Positions 47,157 through 55,855 of a DNA stretch of 64,000 bases are shown here, piece by piece. The position numbers and the translations under genes are program-made. The DNA comes from TTA-H9 sp002071415 (GTDB lineage Bacteria > Bacteroidota > Bacteroidia > Bacteroidales > TTA-H9). Location: positions 1-64,000 of the forward strand of contig DAONSX010000004.1 in assembly GCA_035411425.1 (NCBI GenBank), given 5' to 3'. The first letter of the stretch is position 1. Each line of letters begins with the position of its first letter. A model generated the notes under the pieces. That model was not told the DNA's origin, did not search any database, and was given only the letters and a program-made list of their open reading frames with translations.

Positions 47157-47837
47157 ATGAGAAAAGAATCTTTCATTTTTTATGCAATGCTTTGCGCAGC
47201 CATCCTTCTCGCTCGTGTTCCCTGCATCGGACCTTTTTTCAGAGTTATCAATAAGATGGTACACGAAACGGGTCATGCCCTGATAGTGCTTTTATTCAGT
47301 GGCAAAGTCTATAAGATCGAATTATTTGCAGATTTATCGGGAACTACCGTCTCGAGCACAAAGAGTAGGTTTTCACGAATCATTGTGTCGCTGACAGGAT
47401 ATCTTTTTTCTGTTTTGATGGCATGGGTAATGTTCTATTTATTGTATCATCAGCAGCAAAGGGCTGTAATCATACTTTTTACATCCATGAGTCTGTTTTG
47501 TTTGGTATTTTTTGTCAGGAATATTTATGGAGTAATCTGGTTACTCGCGTTTACTGTTCTTAATATGGCGGCCTTATATTTTCTGTCGTATGAGATGATT
47601 TACTGGATTGCATTCGTTTTTAGTGTACTTTTGTTGGGTGATGCCTTGGCCTCAGTGTTGTTTCTCCTCTGGCTCAGTATTCGAACGCCTCGTAAAAGCG
47701 GCGATGCCCACAGCCTGAGGCAGCTTACGGGAATTCACGAGGCAGTATGGGCTTTGATCTTTGTGGCATTCGCCTTGTGGATAACTTACGACATCATTAT
47801 CAAATTTTTTCCTGCTTTTCCTTCATTGAAAGTATGA
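47157..47837 (+). CDS. M50-like membrane zinc metallopeptidase
   Basis: A 226-residue polytopic membrane protein. HETGH (H36, E37, H40) is an HExxH zinc motif inside the first hydrophobic region, as in M50B-type intramembrane proteases. About five to six further hydrophobic segments follow (for example IIVSLTGYLFSVLMAWVMFY and FSVLLLGDALASVLFLLWLS). The third zinc ligand, usually in a later helix as N/D-G, may be the Asp of LLGDALAS. Substrate and role are unknown. Its TGA overlaps the ATG of the next gene by 4 bases, so they are translationally coupled. Confidence 0.7.
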   Translation: MRKESFIFYAMLCAAILLARVPCIGPFFRVINKMVHETGHALIVLLFSGKVYKIELFADLSGTTVSSTKSRFSRIIVSLTGYLFSVLMAWVMFYLLYHQQQRAVIILFTSMSLFCLVFFVRNIYGVIWLLAFTVLNMAALYFLSYEMIYWIAFVFSVLLLGDALASVLFLLWLSIRTPRKSGDAHSLRQLTGIHEAVWALIFVAFALWITYDIIIKFFPAFPSLKV

Positions 47838-48037
47838 TACAGAAAATTCTTACCTTCATCATAGTTATTTCGGCAGTCTTTTGGGTGGTTTATCGTTTCT
47901 ATAGATTTTCTAAACAAAATGTGGGCCCCTGTGGAGGTTGCATTTCAAAAAATTGCAGCTCATGCCCAGCCATTGATTTGAAAGCAGAAGCCGAACGCCG
48001 AAAGAACGCCAAATCGGAAAAATCTGCAGAACGATAA
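47834..48037 (+). CDS. Small Cys-rich membrane protein (FeoB-associated-like)
   Basis: A 67-residue protein: one transmembrane helix (about residues 5-24, ILTFIIVISAVFWVVYRFYR) then a Cys-rich cytoplasmic or periplasmic patch GPCGGCISKNCSSCPAIDLK with four Cys, and a charged Lys/Glu/Arg-rich tail. It resembles small Cys-rich proteins found beside FeoB, but no feo gene is in view; the four Cys could bind metal or a cluster. It begins at the ATGA overlap with the M50-like gene. Confidence 0.6.
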   Translation: MIQKILTFIIVISAVFWVVYRFYRFSKQNVGPCGGCISKNCSSCPAIDLKAEAERRKNAKSEKSAER

Positions 48038-48064
48038 AATCGATCTTGCCAGAAATGCGCATAG

Positions 48065-48241
48065 CATCAAGGGAATTATGTCAATTTTTATGATGAAAAT
48101 GCTCGCTGCTTGGCTTTTCGGCTCGAGAAAAAAGGAAGATCATCGAATGGTTCTGGCTTAGATGAAGATTTATTTCTATTGGAGAAAGTCTGTGAGCATT
48201 TAATCGCCGAACTGACCGAGGTACGTGAGAGTTATCTCTAA
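48065..48241 (+). other. Open frame without a usual start codon
   Basis: A 58-codon frame, open from after a TAG at 48062 to TAA at 48239-48241, translates to a normal-looking acidic sequence (including DEDLFLLEKVCEHLIAEL and TEVRESYL) but lacks ATG, GTG or an early TTG. The other two frames are shorter or broken. It could be the 3' part of a gene lost by frameshift, or chance. Confidence 0.25.
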
Positions 48242-48250
48242 TTCTTAAGG

Positions 48251-49270
48251 TTATTTTTCACCAATTCGTTGAAGGGCTTCTACTGCCTTTTGAAAGTTGG
48301 GTTGAAGGTTTAGAGCCCTGTGATAATCGGACGAAGCTTTGTTTTTAATGCCAAGTTGTTCATAGCAATATCCACGGTTTAGATATGCTGCAGCATTTTT
48401 CTCGTCGAGTTGAATCACGCGGTCGAACCACGTAAGTGCCGTTTGAAAATCGAGTATATCAGCCATATAAATATAACCAAGGGCAAACATGGAAGGAGAA
48501 TAGTTAGGATCGATGGCCAGAACCGATTGATGGGCAGATAGAGCCTTATCGGTTTGTCCTGTATTTTGATAAAGCAGTGCGAGTAAATACATCGTATGAA
48601 TATGGTTGGGTTTGATGCGCAGGGCATTTTTAAAAAATCCCTCAGCCATTTGGGGTTGTTTTTTCCCATAAAGAATTCCTAATTGCACATAGGCATCAAA
48701 AAAATCCTGATCTTGTTCTATGGCTTTCAAATAATTTTTTATGGCGCTCAATGTATCTCCTTTTTCGGCAAACGCCCAGGCTGCCAGATAGTAAGCCTTT
48801 GGATTCAAGGCATTATGCGTAATAGCCTTAGCAGTAAGGGCGAATGTTTGATCGTAATCTTTCAGTACCAGATAGTTTCTGGCTAATCCTACCAAAGCAT
48901 CATTGTATGTAGGATCGCGGTGAAGAGCCTTAGAATAATATTCTTCAGCCTGAATGGGTTTCCCAAGGTTAAGATACACATCACCCAACAAACTGTATAG
49001 TTTTGGATTCAGAGAATCTTTTTTCATCACTGCATGGAGGTCTTTAAGAGCTTCGCCATATCTTGCATTTTGTATGAACCAGTTAGCTCTTTCGTAATAT
49101 GATTCTATATTTTGTGGATTTTTCTTCAAGCGTTCATTTAAACTTTTCAAAGCCATAGGGATTGTATCGGGCTGGTTATCCGATGCTTTCTCCTTTTTTT
49201 GTGTACATGAAATTGAAAAAAGGATTATTATGGAAAGAAAAATTCCTGCAAGGCTTTTCGACGAATTCAT
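48251..49270 (-). CDS. Tetratricopeptide-repeat lipoprotein
   Basis: A 339-residue lipoprotein. Signal peptide with lipobox FSISC (Cys near residue 22). The mature part is a solenoid of about eight 34-residue TPR motifs (ERLKKNPQNIESYYERANWF, ALHRDPTYNDALVGLARNYL, ALRIKPNHIHTMYLLALLYQ, ALNLQPNFQKAVEALQRIGE). TPRs mediate protein contacts; the partner is unknown. A TAATTTTG box lies 26 bases upstream. Confidence 0.87.
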   Translation of the reverse strand: MNSSKSLAGIFLSIIILFSISCTQKKEKASDNQPDTIPMALKSLNERLKKNPQNIESYYERANWFIQNARYGEALKDLHAVMKKDSLNPKLYSLLGDVYLNLGKPIQAEEYYSKALHRDPTYNDALVGLARNYLVLKDYDQTFALTAKAITHNALNPKAYYLAAWAFAEKGDTLSAIKNYLKAIEQDQDFFDAYVQLGILYGKKQPQMAEGFFKNALRIKPNHIHTMYLLALLYQNTGQTDKALSAHQSVLAIDPNYSPSMFALGYIYMADILDFQTALTWFDRVIQLDEKNAAAYLNRGYCYEQLGIKNKASSDYHRALNLQPNFQKAVEALQRIGEK

Positions 49271-49295
49271 AAAGGCAGAATGTGATTTGAACCAG

Positions 49296-49303
49296 CAAAA
49301 TTA
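49296..49303 (-). promoter_or_regulatory. -7-like promoter box for the TPR lipoprotein
   Basis: TAATTTTG on the minus strand, 26 bases before the ATG; no -33 TTG. Confidence 0.45.
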
Positions 49304-49357
49304 GAGTTTTTGTAACAGGTAATGAAAACATCATTTGGTTATTATTCAATCAATGAT

Positions 49358-49445
49358 GAGATTTGAAGGTAGGGAGATTTTGAGACTTGGGGACTGGGAG
49401 ACGAGGGGAGGGGGAGATGGTGAGACGGGGAGACTTGGGGGCCGC
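49358..49445. repeat. Purine-rich word-repeat island, copy D
   Basis: Runs of gggagattttgagacttgg, gactgggagacgagggg and ggtgagacggggagacttgg. The word ggactgggagacga is shared with 43186-43199, and gacgaggggacg-type words recur near 4317 and (inverted) near 11850. No coding potential. Confidence 0.6.
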
Positions 49446-49469
49446 CAAAGTCGAAAGAACTATATTTTT

Positions 49470-49594
49470 TCTCGCTGATTGACGCAGATTTATATCGCTG
49501 ATTCATGTTGATATTTTTCTGCGAGCATCTGCGAAGGCTTGTTTCTGCGATATCTGCGATAACATTTTTATTTTTCTCGCTGATCCACCCTCTT
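49470..49594. repeat. Degenerate 'CGCTGATT/ACGCAGAT' intergenic repeat
   Basis: Repeated words ctcgctgatt, acgcagatt, atcgctgatt, ctgcgagcatctgcg, tctgcgatatctgcgat and again ctcgctgat. This resembles the common but unexplained Bacteroidota intergenic family built from CGCTGATTTACGCAGAT-like units in both orientations. Some parts are near-palindromic and could fold. Confidence 0.55.
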
Positions 49595-49770
49595 TTAACA
49601 ACTAACAACCACCAATTCCCAAATTACAATCAAATTTCAAATTCTAATCAACAATCACTAATCACCATCCACCAATCCACCTTGCTTCCCAAGTACCATC
49701 TCCAACCACCAACCCCCATCACCATTCTCTATTCTCCTTTCCTCCGTTCTCCCTTCCTTATATTATTAAA
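49595..49770. repeat. Pyrimidine-rich word-repeat island, copy E (inverted relative to C)
   Basis: Inverted relative of the island at 43140-43332: 49658-49672 is the exact complement of the 15-mer at 43222-43236, and ccaccttg and caatttcaaattc-type words also match. Its open frame on the plus strand encodes Asn/Gln/Pro/Thr-rich low-complexity sequence and is not called. Confidence 0.6.
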
Positions 49771-50017
49771 ATCTCTCTTTTTTTGAAATTTCTTTTACAT
49801 TATTAGTGTCTTAGCAAGAAAAAATTAGCACGTAGAGATCAAAGGCCGCAAAAATTTGAACTTGCTTTCTTGGTGTTGTTAGCGTTTTGGAGTGGAAATT
49901 AAAGGATGCGAAGACCAAAAAATAGCAAAGAATTTGATTAGCGTTTCTAAATTAGAACTTTAAATAATATTTGTCGGCAATTAGAGACTCAAAAGGTCAG
50001 AGTTTGGCGAAGGATTT
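49771..50017. other. AT-rich spacer, nothing recognised
   Basis: Between the repeat mosaic and the mnmH 3' end; no gene, no clear hairpin. Confidence 0.4.
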
Positions 50018-51034
50018 TTAAGATATTTTATCAACAAAATTTAAAACCTTGTCAGGATCAATTTTTTCTAAAGTTGGCAGATAGATAATACTATGAGGAT
50101 CACGTCGTGAAAGGCCAATTGAATAAGCCTTATCGTAAAATTGCAGTATCATCAAGCAAGCTTCCTTGAAACGATATTGCAGGATGAGTTGAGTGATGGT
50201 TTGGGTTTGTTGAAGACCGAGTCGTTTTCTAATCTTCCAAACCATAGCGGCCAGTTCTTCTGGATTGGCCTGGCCATATTCTTTGGTGAGCCTTTCGGCT
50301 CTTTGTTCAGAAGGAATATCCAAAAAAATTAAAGGTGAAGCCTGCATTCGGTCAAAGATAGGCTTGGGAATGAAACAACGTCCTATACTTATGCTCTCAT
50401 CTTCCACCCATACAGGAAATTGCGGATTAAATGATGAAAGTTGTTGCCAGATTAGATTTTCAAATTGTTCTGTAGTAGGCTGTGGAGGCTGCATTAATCC
50501 ACCAAAAACCGATCCTTTGTGATTAGCCAGCCCTTCAAGATCAAGTACCTGATGATGCATCTCGGCTAATCGAAATAAAAGTTCAGTTTTCCCACTTCCA
50601 GTCATCCCGCCTATTACAATGAATTTCCATGGGAATATGAAAGATTGATGGACATATCGACGAAAGGATTTATATCCTCCGACAAGCAAAACGGGATTCA
50701 AACCAGCCAATCGAGCAAGGAAAGCGGCTGCTGCGCTACGCATTCCACCACGCCAACAATATATTTTCAATTGACGGTCCAACGAAACCCTTATCATTTC
50801 GTCTATTATTACAGGAAGCCAGTAAGAAGTAAGAGATATACCAATTTTTACTGCAGAAACTCTACCCTGTTGAACAAAGGCAATGCCCACTTGTTTGCGA
50901 ACTTCATCGTCGAGCAATGGAATATTAATGGCATCCGGAATATGGCCATGAGTATATTCGCTCGGTGATCGTACATCCACGCAAGGTGCATCAATCCTTA
51001 AAAAATTCTCAATATTTTTTACCGGGATTTCCAT
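50018..51034 (-). CDS. mnmH: tRNA 2-selenouridine synthase (MnmH/SelU)
   Basis: A 338-residue enzyme that replaces sulfur of 2-thiouridine with selenium at wobble uridine of Lys, Glu and Gln tRNAs using selenophosphate. The N-terminal rhodanese domain (about 1-125) has the conserved Cys93 in YCWRGGMRSAA. A P-loop GGMTGSGKT (142-150) begins the C-terminal domain, which includes FPVWVEDESISIGRCFIP. At 338 residues it is slightly shorter than the E. coli enzyme. It implies a selenophosphate source, but selD is not in the window. It begins 12 bases after the T9SS type B gene. Confidence 0.93.
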   Translation of the reverse strand: MEIPVKNIENFLRIDAPCVDVRSPSEYTHGHIPDAINIPLLDDEVRKQVGIAFVQQGRVSAVKIGISLTSYWLPVIIDEMIRVSLDRQLKIYCWRGGMRSAAAAFLARLAGLNPVLLVGGYKSFRRYVHQSFIFPWKFIVIGGMTGSGKTELLFRLAEMHHQVLDLEGLANHKGSVFGGLMQPPQPTTEQFENLIWQQLSSFNPQFPVWVEDESISIGRCFIPKPIFDRMQASPLIFLDIPSEQRAERLTKEYGQANPEELAAMVWKIRKRLGLQQTQTITQLILQYRFKEACLMILQFYDKAYSIGLSRRDPHSIIYLPTLEKIDPDKVLNFVDKIS

Positions 51035-51046
51035 CCCCTTAACCTG

Positions 51047-52330
51047 CTAATTTTTACTCCCCATGATAGCGATACTGCCTTTATACACTTCTTCGCCAAA
51101 CCTGCCGATACATTTCAACACGTAAAAATACGTACCATCGGCCAGCTTTCCGCCATCCCAATCGTTCCTATAATCTTTACTTTCGTAAAGTTTTCTTCCC
51201 CATCTGTTCAGGATCACCAGTTCCATTCGTTCATAATATCGCAGCAATGAAGGTTGCTCGGTTTCCGTTTTCCCATCCACTTTAATAATTAAAACATCAT
51301 TGATTCCGTCGGCATTGGGAGTAAAAACATTAGGCACTTCCACTTTAGGGCGTCGCAGCGGCAAGAATTTCGCAATACTTGTATCGCAATTATCATTATT
51401 AATAGCATAGAGTCGAACACGGTATTCTTCGATTTGTTGCTGAAAAAATTGCCAAGCGCTGGTAAAGGTATGTAAGGGATTTTTTTCGACAGAGCGGCTC
51501 GAATCGGGTTCACCAAAATTCCATTGAAAATTATATACATCTATCCCAACATTAAGAAGCGAATCGATATTAGAATAGAATTGCACAGAAGGTTTCTGCA
51601 GATAGACCGTATCGGGATCGAAAGTAAAATGAATAGGAGGTGCTTTTAGGACTTTTACGAAGTAATTGTCGCGATAAATACAACCATTCCCATCTACAAT
51701 GGTTATTTTATGCTGACCTGGGCTAACGCCCAGAACCACAGTATCTATTCCAGGCATCAAGAAGCCATCGCCCCAATCGATTTGATAGGGAGGAGTCCCC
51801 GAATGAATGGAAATGCCATAACGTCCCTTATCCTCCTTGCTGCAGCCCATCATCAACTGGGTTAAATTATATTGTATGCCCCGTGGATGAACCTTCAGGA
51901 TACCATCGTTATATAAATAAGTTAGAGGATTGCCTTGCTCATCTTTGAAGTAGGTTTGAGCAGCATCAAAAGAAAGTAAAGAAGTACCACTTTGCAGGGC
52001 TGTAAATTGAATCTTCGCAATATTGCCCGTTCCAAAGGGTAAAGCGGAGGCCGATGTCCACTCCAGAACCAGACGATTATTTCCGTTTAAGAAAGCGGTA
52101 AGACCGGCCAGTGCAGGGTTACGAAAATAAAGACTGTCATAATGAACAATATCATCCTGAAATGAAAATTCAATCCGAAAGGAGGCACATTGCCTTAATT
52201 CCTGAACCTTTAATGGAACAATAATAGTGTCGGTTTTACAAGTACTATCGGTTTTGAAAGAAATTAAAATTTGGGCAGGAAGCCGTAAAGCACAACATGT
52301 TAGAAATAGAATAATGAGAATACGTTTCAT
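51047..52330 (-). CDS. T9SS type B protein with cohesin-like N-terminal domain
   Basis: A 427-residue exported protein. ATG 52330 is chosen since it starts a signal peptide (MKRILIILFLTCCALRLPAQ); GTG 52348 is six codons upstream. The first mature domain (about 25-150) has the beta pattern of cohesin-type or similar binding modules (CASFRIEFSFQDDIVHYDSL, NIAKIQFTALQSGTSLLSFD). A PKD-like segment follows (FQWNFGEPDSSRSVEKNPLH). The C-terminal 90 residues, PNVFTPNADGINDVLIIKVD ... LVILNRWGRKLYES ... WDGG ... DGTYFYVLKC, are the gliding-motility-associated CHU_C domain, that is, a type B sorting tail. Confidence 0.82.
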   Translation of the reverse strand: MKRILIILFLTCCALRLPAQILISFKTDSTCKTDTIIVPLKVQELRQCASFRIEFSFQDDIVHYDSLYFRNPALAGLTAFLNGNNRLVLEWTSASALPFGTGNIAKIQFTALQSGTSLLSFDAAQTYFKDEQGNPLTYLYNDGILKVHPRGIQYNLTQLMMGCSKEDKGRYGISIHSGTPPYQIDWGDGFLMPGIDTVVLGVSPGQHKITIVDGNGCIYRDNYFVKVLKAPPIHFTFDPDTVYLQKPSVQFYSNIDSLLNVGIDVYNFQWNFGEPDSSRSVEKNPLHTFTSAWQFFQQQIEEYRVRLYAINNDNCDTSIAKFLPLRRPKVEVPNVFTPNADGINDVLIIKVDGKTETEQPSLLRYYERMELVILNRWGRKLYESKDYRNDWDGGKLADGTYFYVLKCIGRFGEEVYKGSIAIMGSKN

Positions 52331-52415
52331 CTGAGAAATTTTTACCACTTGATTGTAATAAAATTCATTGTAGAATATAATGAACGAGCCACATTAAAAA
52401 AAATTTTGTAGATGT

Positions 52416-52781
52416 TCAAAATTGGCCTGAAGAAAGCAATACAAGTGTACATTCTTCCAAAATTTCTATACCTCTCTCAGAAGCAGCTATTGCTAATTCA
52501 GGATTATATGTTCCTGGGTTAAAGATAATTCTTTGAGGATTCACTGATAGAATCCTTTGCTGATGTACCTTTTGTAATTCCGGTCGAAGGTAGATAGAAA
52601 CAGTATGTATATCTACTGCTTGATCCCAGGTTGAATGAACCACAATTTTACCCCAAATAAAATCCTCTTTTCCAATGGCATAAACAGGATGTCCATGGTT
52701 TAATAAAGCTTCAACCGCCTGATTAGCCATGCGTTCAGGGTTTCGGCTAACCCCAAGAACAACGGTAGGTTTTATTTCCAT
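52416..52781 (-). CDS. CoA-binding domain protein
   Basis: A 121-residue single Rossmann-fold protein of the CoA_binding_2 / YccU group: VVLGVSRNPERMANQAVEAL (nucleotide-binding start), GHPVYAIG, DIHTVSIYLRPE, IIFNPGTYNPE and a C-terminal EILEECTLVLL. Family members bind CoA or a similar nucleotide; no enzymatic role is known. It lies between the T9SS type B gene and the V-ATPase operon, 81 bases after the K-subunit stop. Confidence 0.85.
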   Translation of the reverse strand: MEIKPTVVLGVSRNPERMANQAVEALLNHGHPVYAIGKEDFIWGKIVVHSTWDQAVDIHTVSIYLRPELQKVHQQRILSVNPQRIIFNPGTYNPELAIAASERGIEILEECTLVLLSSGQF

Positions 52782-52862
52782 AATTGGTGAATGAAAAACT
52801 GATTAAGGAGAAGTCATCCATAACCAGTTGGGAGGAAATACGATAATACTTTGGTAAAAATA

Positions 52863-53351
<489 letters not shown>

Positions 53352-53387
53352 TTATTGATGAATCTGATTTGTCGCATAGACTATAAA

Positions 53388-55193
53388 TTATCGTTTCTCG
53401 GCAAATGGTTTATATTGTTTTCCTCCTCCTTTGAAACCAGCATTCTTGTAAAATTCAACAAAGGTTAGACGCATAGGATGAACAAAAGCGCCAAGAGAAC
53501 TAATGGCAATATTGCCCAAGTGAGCAATAACAAGGAATACCACGAAAAGAAGAGGTCCGATATAGGGAATTCCAAGAATAGACATAGCCACGTTATTGAT
53601 TACTATTCCAAGTATGGAACTGGAAATTCCCAAGGCAAAAAGTCGAATATAAGAGAGTAAATCGCCAAATATACCCGTTGCCATTCCATATACATCCCAT
53701 AAACCTTTCCCAATTCTCACAAAAACATTGGTTTTTAAATCATTTAGGAAAAAGATCAATAAGCAGGAAACTCCTAAAATACTATATAGAACGATGGTTT
53801 CTCCTTTAGGTAGAACGCCGGCCGAAACCAATCCTTGACGGATTAAAAGTCCCAAAATAAGGATCAACCAGCCAACCAATGAAAGTGCATTTCGAAACCC
53901 TTCTTGATGAGTAATATTAACAACTTTGATACACATTCCGAATACAATTTGCACTGCTCCAAGTATCAAAGAGAGCACCAGCATCTTGTTACTATCGAAG
54001 AAATAGGATTTGATATTTTCCACAATGGGAATATCAGCATCTATAAGACTGATACCGAAGAAGGTTCCCGAAATTGCTCCGAAAATAAAGGTAGCTAAAC
54101 TAAGATACTGTGCAAGAGTTACATAAGGTTTGAATGAAGGTTTAGCTTTGAATTTCTTAAACAAGGTAGCAGCAATAAATATAAACAATCCGTAACCAGC
54201 ATCACCTAAGCAGAAGCCAAAAAACATCATAAAGAAAGGGGCAAAGAATGGAGTAAGATCCAGTTCGCCATACTTGGGTAAAGAATATAAGTGGCCAATG
54301 GGCTCGAATAATTTCGCGAAACTATTGTTGCGCAGGAGGATAGGAACCTTTTCGTTTGGATCTGGCTGAGTTTCGATATAAAAAATACCATTTTCTTCGC
54401 AATACTTTTCAACGGTTTCTTTTGTTTCAACAGGGGCAAAACCTTCTAAAATCTTCAACTTCCCTTCTGCTTCCGATAAAGTGTTGTTTACTACTACATG
54501 ATAATCGACTTCGGAGGCAATTTGATGCAATGTTTTCTGCAAAAGAGGAATAGAGCTCGCAGCCAGCCTTGCAAATTCTTCTTCAATCTCGCTAAGGCGT
54601 GTCTGTATAGCTTCCTGTTTTTTTAACAATTCACTCAGAGGACGTTCGGGTGCTTTAACTTCTTCGGCCGGCAAATCAATCTCTTCCTGACCTTCATTCA
54701 CAAGAATGAAATAAATAACACCCGGCTGTTCATTCACCACCCCAATATTGTATTTCGATAACCACTGAGGATCGAATTTACGAGAAGGTATGATATAAAA
54801 AGATATTCTCAATCCTGCTTTACGAAGTTTTTCGATAATTTGAGGGTCGAAATCTCCCCAGGGTTCAGTATATTCAATTTCCTTTTTCAATGTAGCGAGT
54901 TGCTGATTTAAAGACTCGACCTCTGCCTGTAAATCTCTAATGTGTTCAAATATTTTCATTCCATCCCCTTCTGAGGGCGCTTCAGCTGTGATTTCGGGTT
55001 TTTTATGCTTTTTAAGCAACTTGATGGTTTCAGCAACCTGCTTTTGCAAGGCAAGCCTTTCAGCTGCGTCTTTGTCGAGTTCCTTCTTCCGCTTTACGAT
55101 ATCTATAACACCCACAGATCGCAAGCCCTTTAGAAATCGTTCATAATCTTCATGATATACCAAAAAAATGAATTTGGTCATGGGGACTATCAT
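53388..55193 (-). CDS. atpI: V-type ATPase subunit I (a subunit)
   Basis: A 601-residue subunit: N-terminal cytoplasmic, coiled-coil arm (about residues 1-310) and a C-terminal membrane domain of about seven or eight helices (from about 315). The essential Arg of the ion half-channels lies in DLLSYIRLFALGISSSIL. The usual length is slightly greater. It forms the stator ion channel next to the K ring. The start ATG overlaps the atpD stop by 4 bases. Confidence 0.93.
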   Translation of the reverse strand: MIVPMTKFIFLVYHEDYERFLKGLRSVGVIDIVKRKKELDKDAAERLALQKQVAETIKLLKKHKKPEITAEAPSEGDGMKIFEHIRDLQAEVESLNQQLATLKKEIEYTEPWGDFDPQIIEKLRKAGLRISFYIIPSRKFDPQWLSKYNIGVVNEQPGVIYFILVNEGQEEIDLPAEEVKAPERPLSELLKKQEAIQTRLSEIEEEFARLAASSIPLLQKTLHQIASEVDYHVVVNNTLSEAEGKLKILEGFAPVETKETVEKYCEENGIFYIETQPDPNEKVPILLRNNSFAKLFEPIGHLYSLPKYGELDLTPFFAPFFMMFFGFCLGDAGYGLFIFIAATLFKKFKAKPSFKPYVTLAQYLSLATFIFGAISGTFFGISLIDADIPIVENIKSYFFDSNKMLVLSLILGAVQIVFGMCIKVVNITHQEGFRNALSLVGWLILILGLLIRQGLVSAGVLPKGETIVLYSILGVSCLLIFFLNDLKTNVFVRIGKGLWDVYGMATGIFGDLLSYIRLFALGISSSILGIVINNVAMSILGIPYIGPLLFVVFLVIAHLGNIAISSLGAFVHPMRLTFVEFYKNAGFKGGGKQYKPFAEKR

Positions 55194-55792
55194 ACCGCAA
55201 CCTCCTTTTGGTCAAATCGATTCTTCAAGATTTTCTGCGAAGATTTGGAAAGGTTTTCTTCGTCTTCAAGGAAGCGTTTTATTTTGATAACAGCTTCTTC
55301 ATAACCTGGAATCTGAACTTTTTCGTAAAGATTTACTTTTTGGGTAGTTTTTTTACGGGCATGATCGAGCAATTTCATCTTGGCGTAGTAAAATTCTCTT
55401 TCGATAGCAATAGAGGCAAGTTTCTCGAGAATAAGGATGCCATCCATGTACCAAACTGGTTGATTGAAGAGGCTGAAGGGTTTTATTTCGAAATGGATTT
55501 GCTGAAGGATAGGGATACGCACTCCGGCAATTTTCTTAATCCCCAAGTCAACATCATGAATGACAACCAATCCGGGGTTGAACTCATTCCATAAACGCAC
55601 CATTTCATTGTATTCGGCCATAGCAGCAGACAACTTTTCATCGAGGCTTGTGGCATAATCCTTGGCTCGTTTCACTTCTGCTCTTAATGCCGATTCCTTG
55701 TTTTTTAAAGTAGGCAATGCTCGCAGGCGTATCCGGAGCTGCTTATTCATCTCCTGAAGAGAAGTCTTATTATATTGAAATTTTACCGCCAT
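55190..55792 (-). CDS. atpD: V-type ATPase subunit D
   Basis: A 200-residue, mostly helical central-stalk subunit. It begins with FQYNKTSLQEMNKQLRIRLR, matching the family's N-terminal coiled coil, and has a second long helix toward the end (IKIKRFLEDEENLSKSSQKI). It turns inside the A/B hexamer. It is translationally coupled to atpI (4-base overlap), with 63 bases to atpB. Confidence 0.92.
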   Translation of the reverse strand: MAVKFQYNKTSLQEMNKQLRIRLRALPTLKNKESALRAEVKRAKDYATSLDEKLSAAMAEYNEMVRLWNEFNPGLVVIHDVDLGIKKIAGVRIPILQQIHFEIKPFSLFNQPVWYMDGILILEKLASIAIEREFYYAKMKLLDHARKKTTQKVNLYEKVQIPGYEEAVIKIKRFLEDEENLSKSSQKILKNRFDQKEVAV

Positions 55793-55855
55793 TTTCTACT
55801 CATTACTTTTATAGCTTTATCATTGGAAAATTTTCCATTCTTTACATATTGTGTT

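Noticed and set aside
49358..49594. Possible CRISPR array
   Set aside because: No constant-length direct repeats separated by unique spacers and no cas genes; words vary in length and orientation.
49505..49786. Open frame over the pyrimidine-rich island
   Set aside because: Repeat-derived Asn/Pro/Gln-rich sequence, no signal or domain; its partner at 43140 shares words, not protein conservation.
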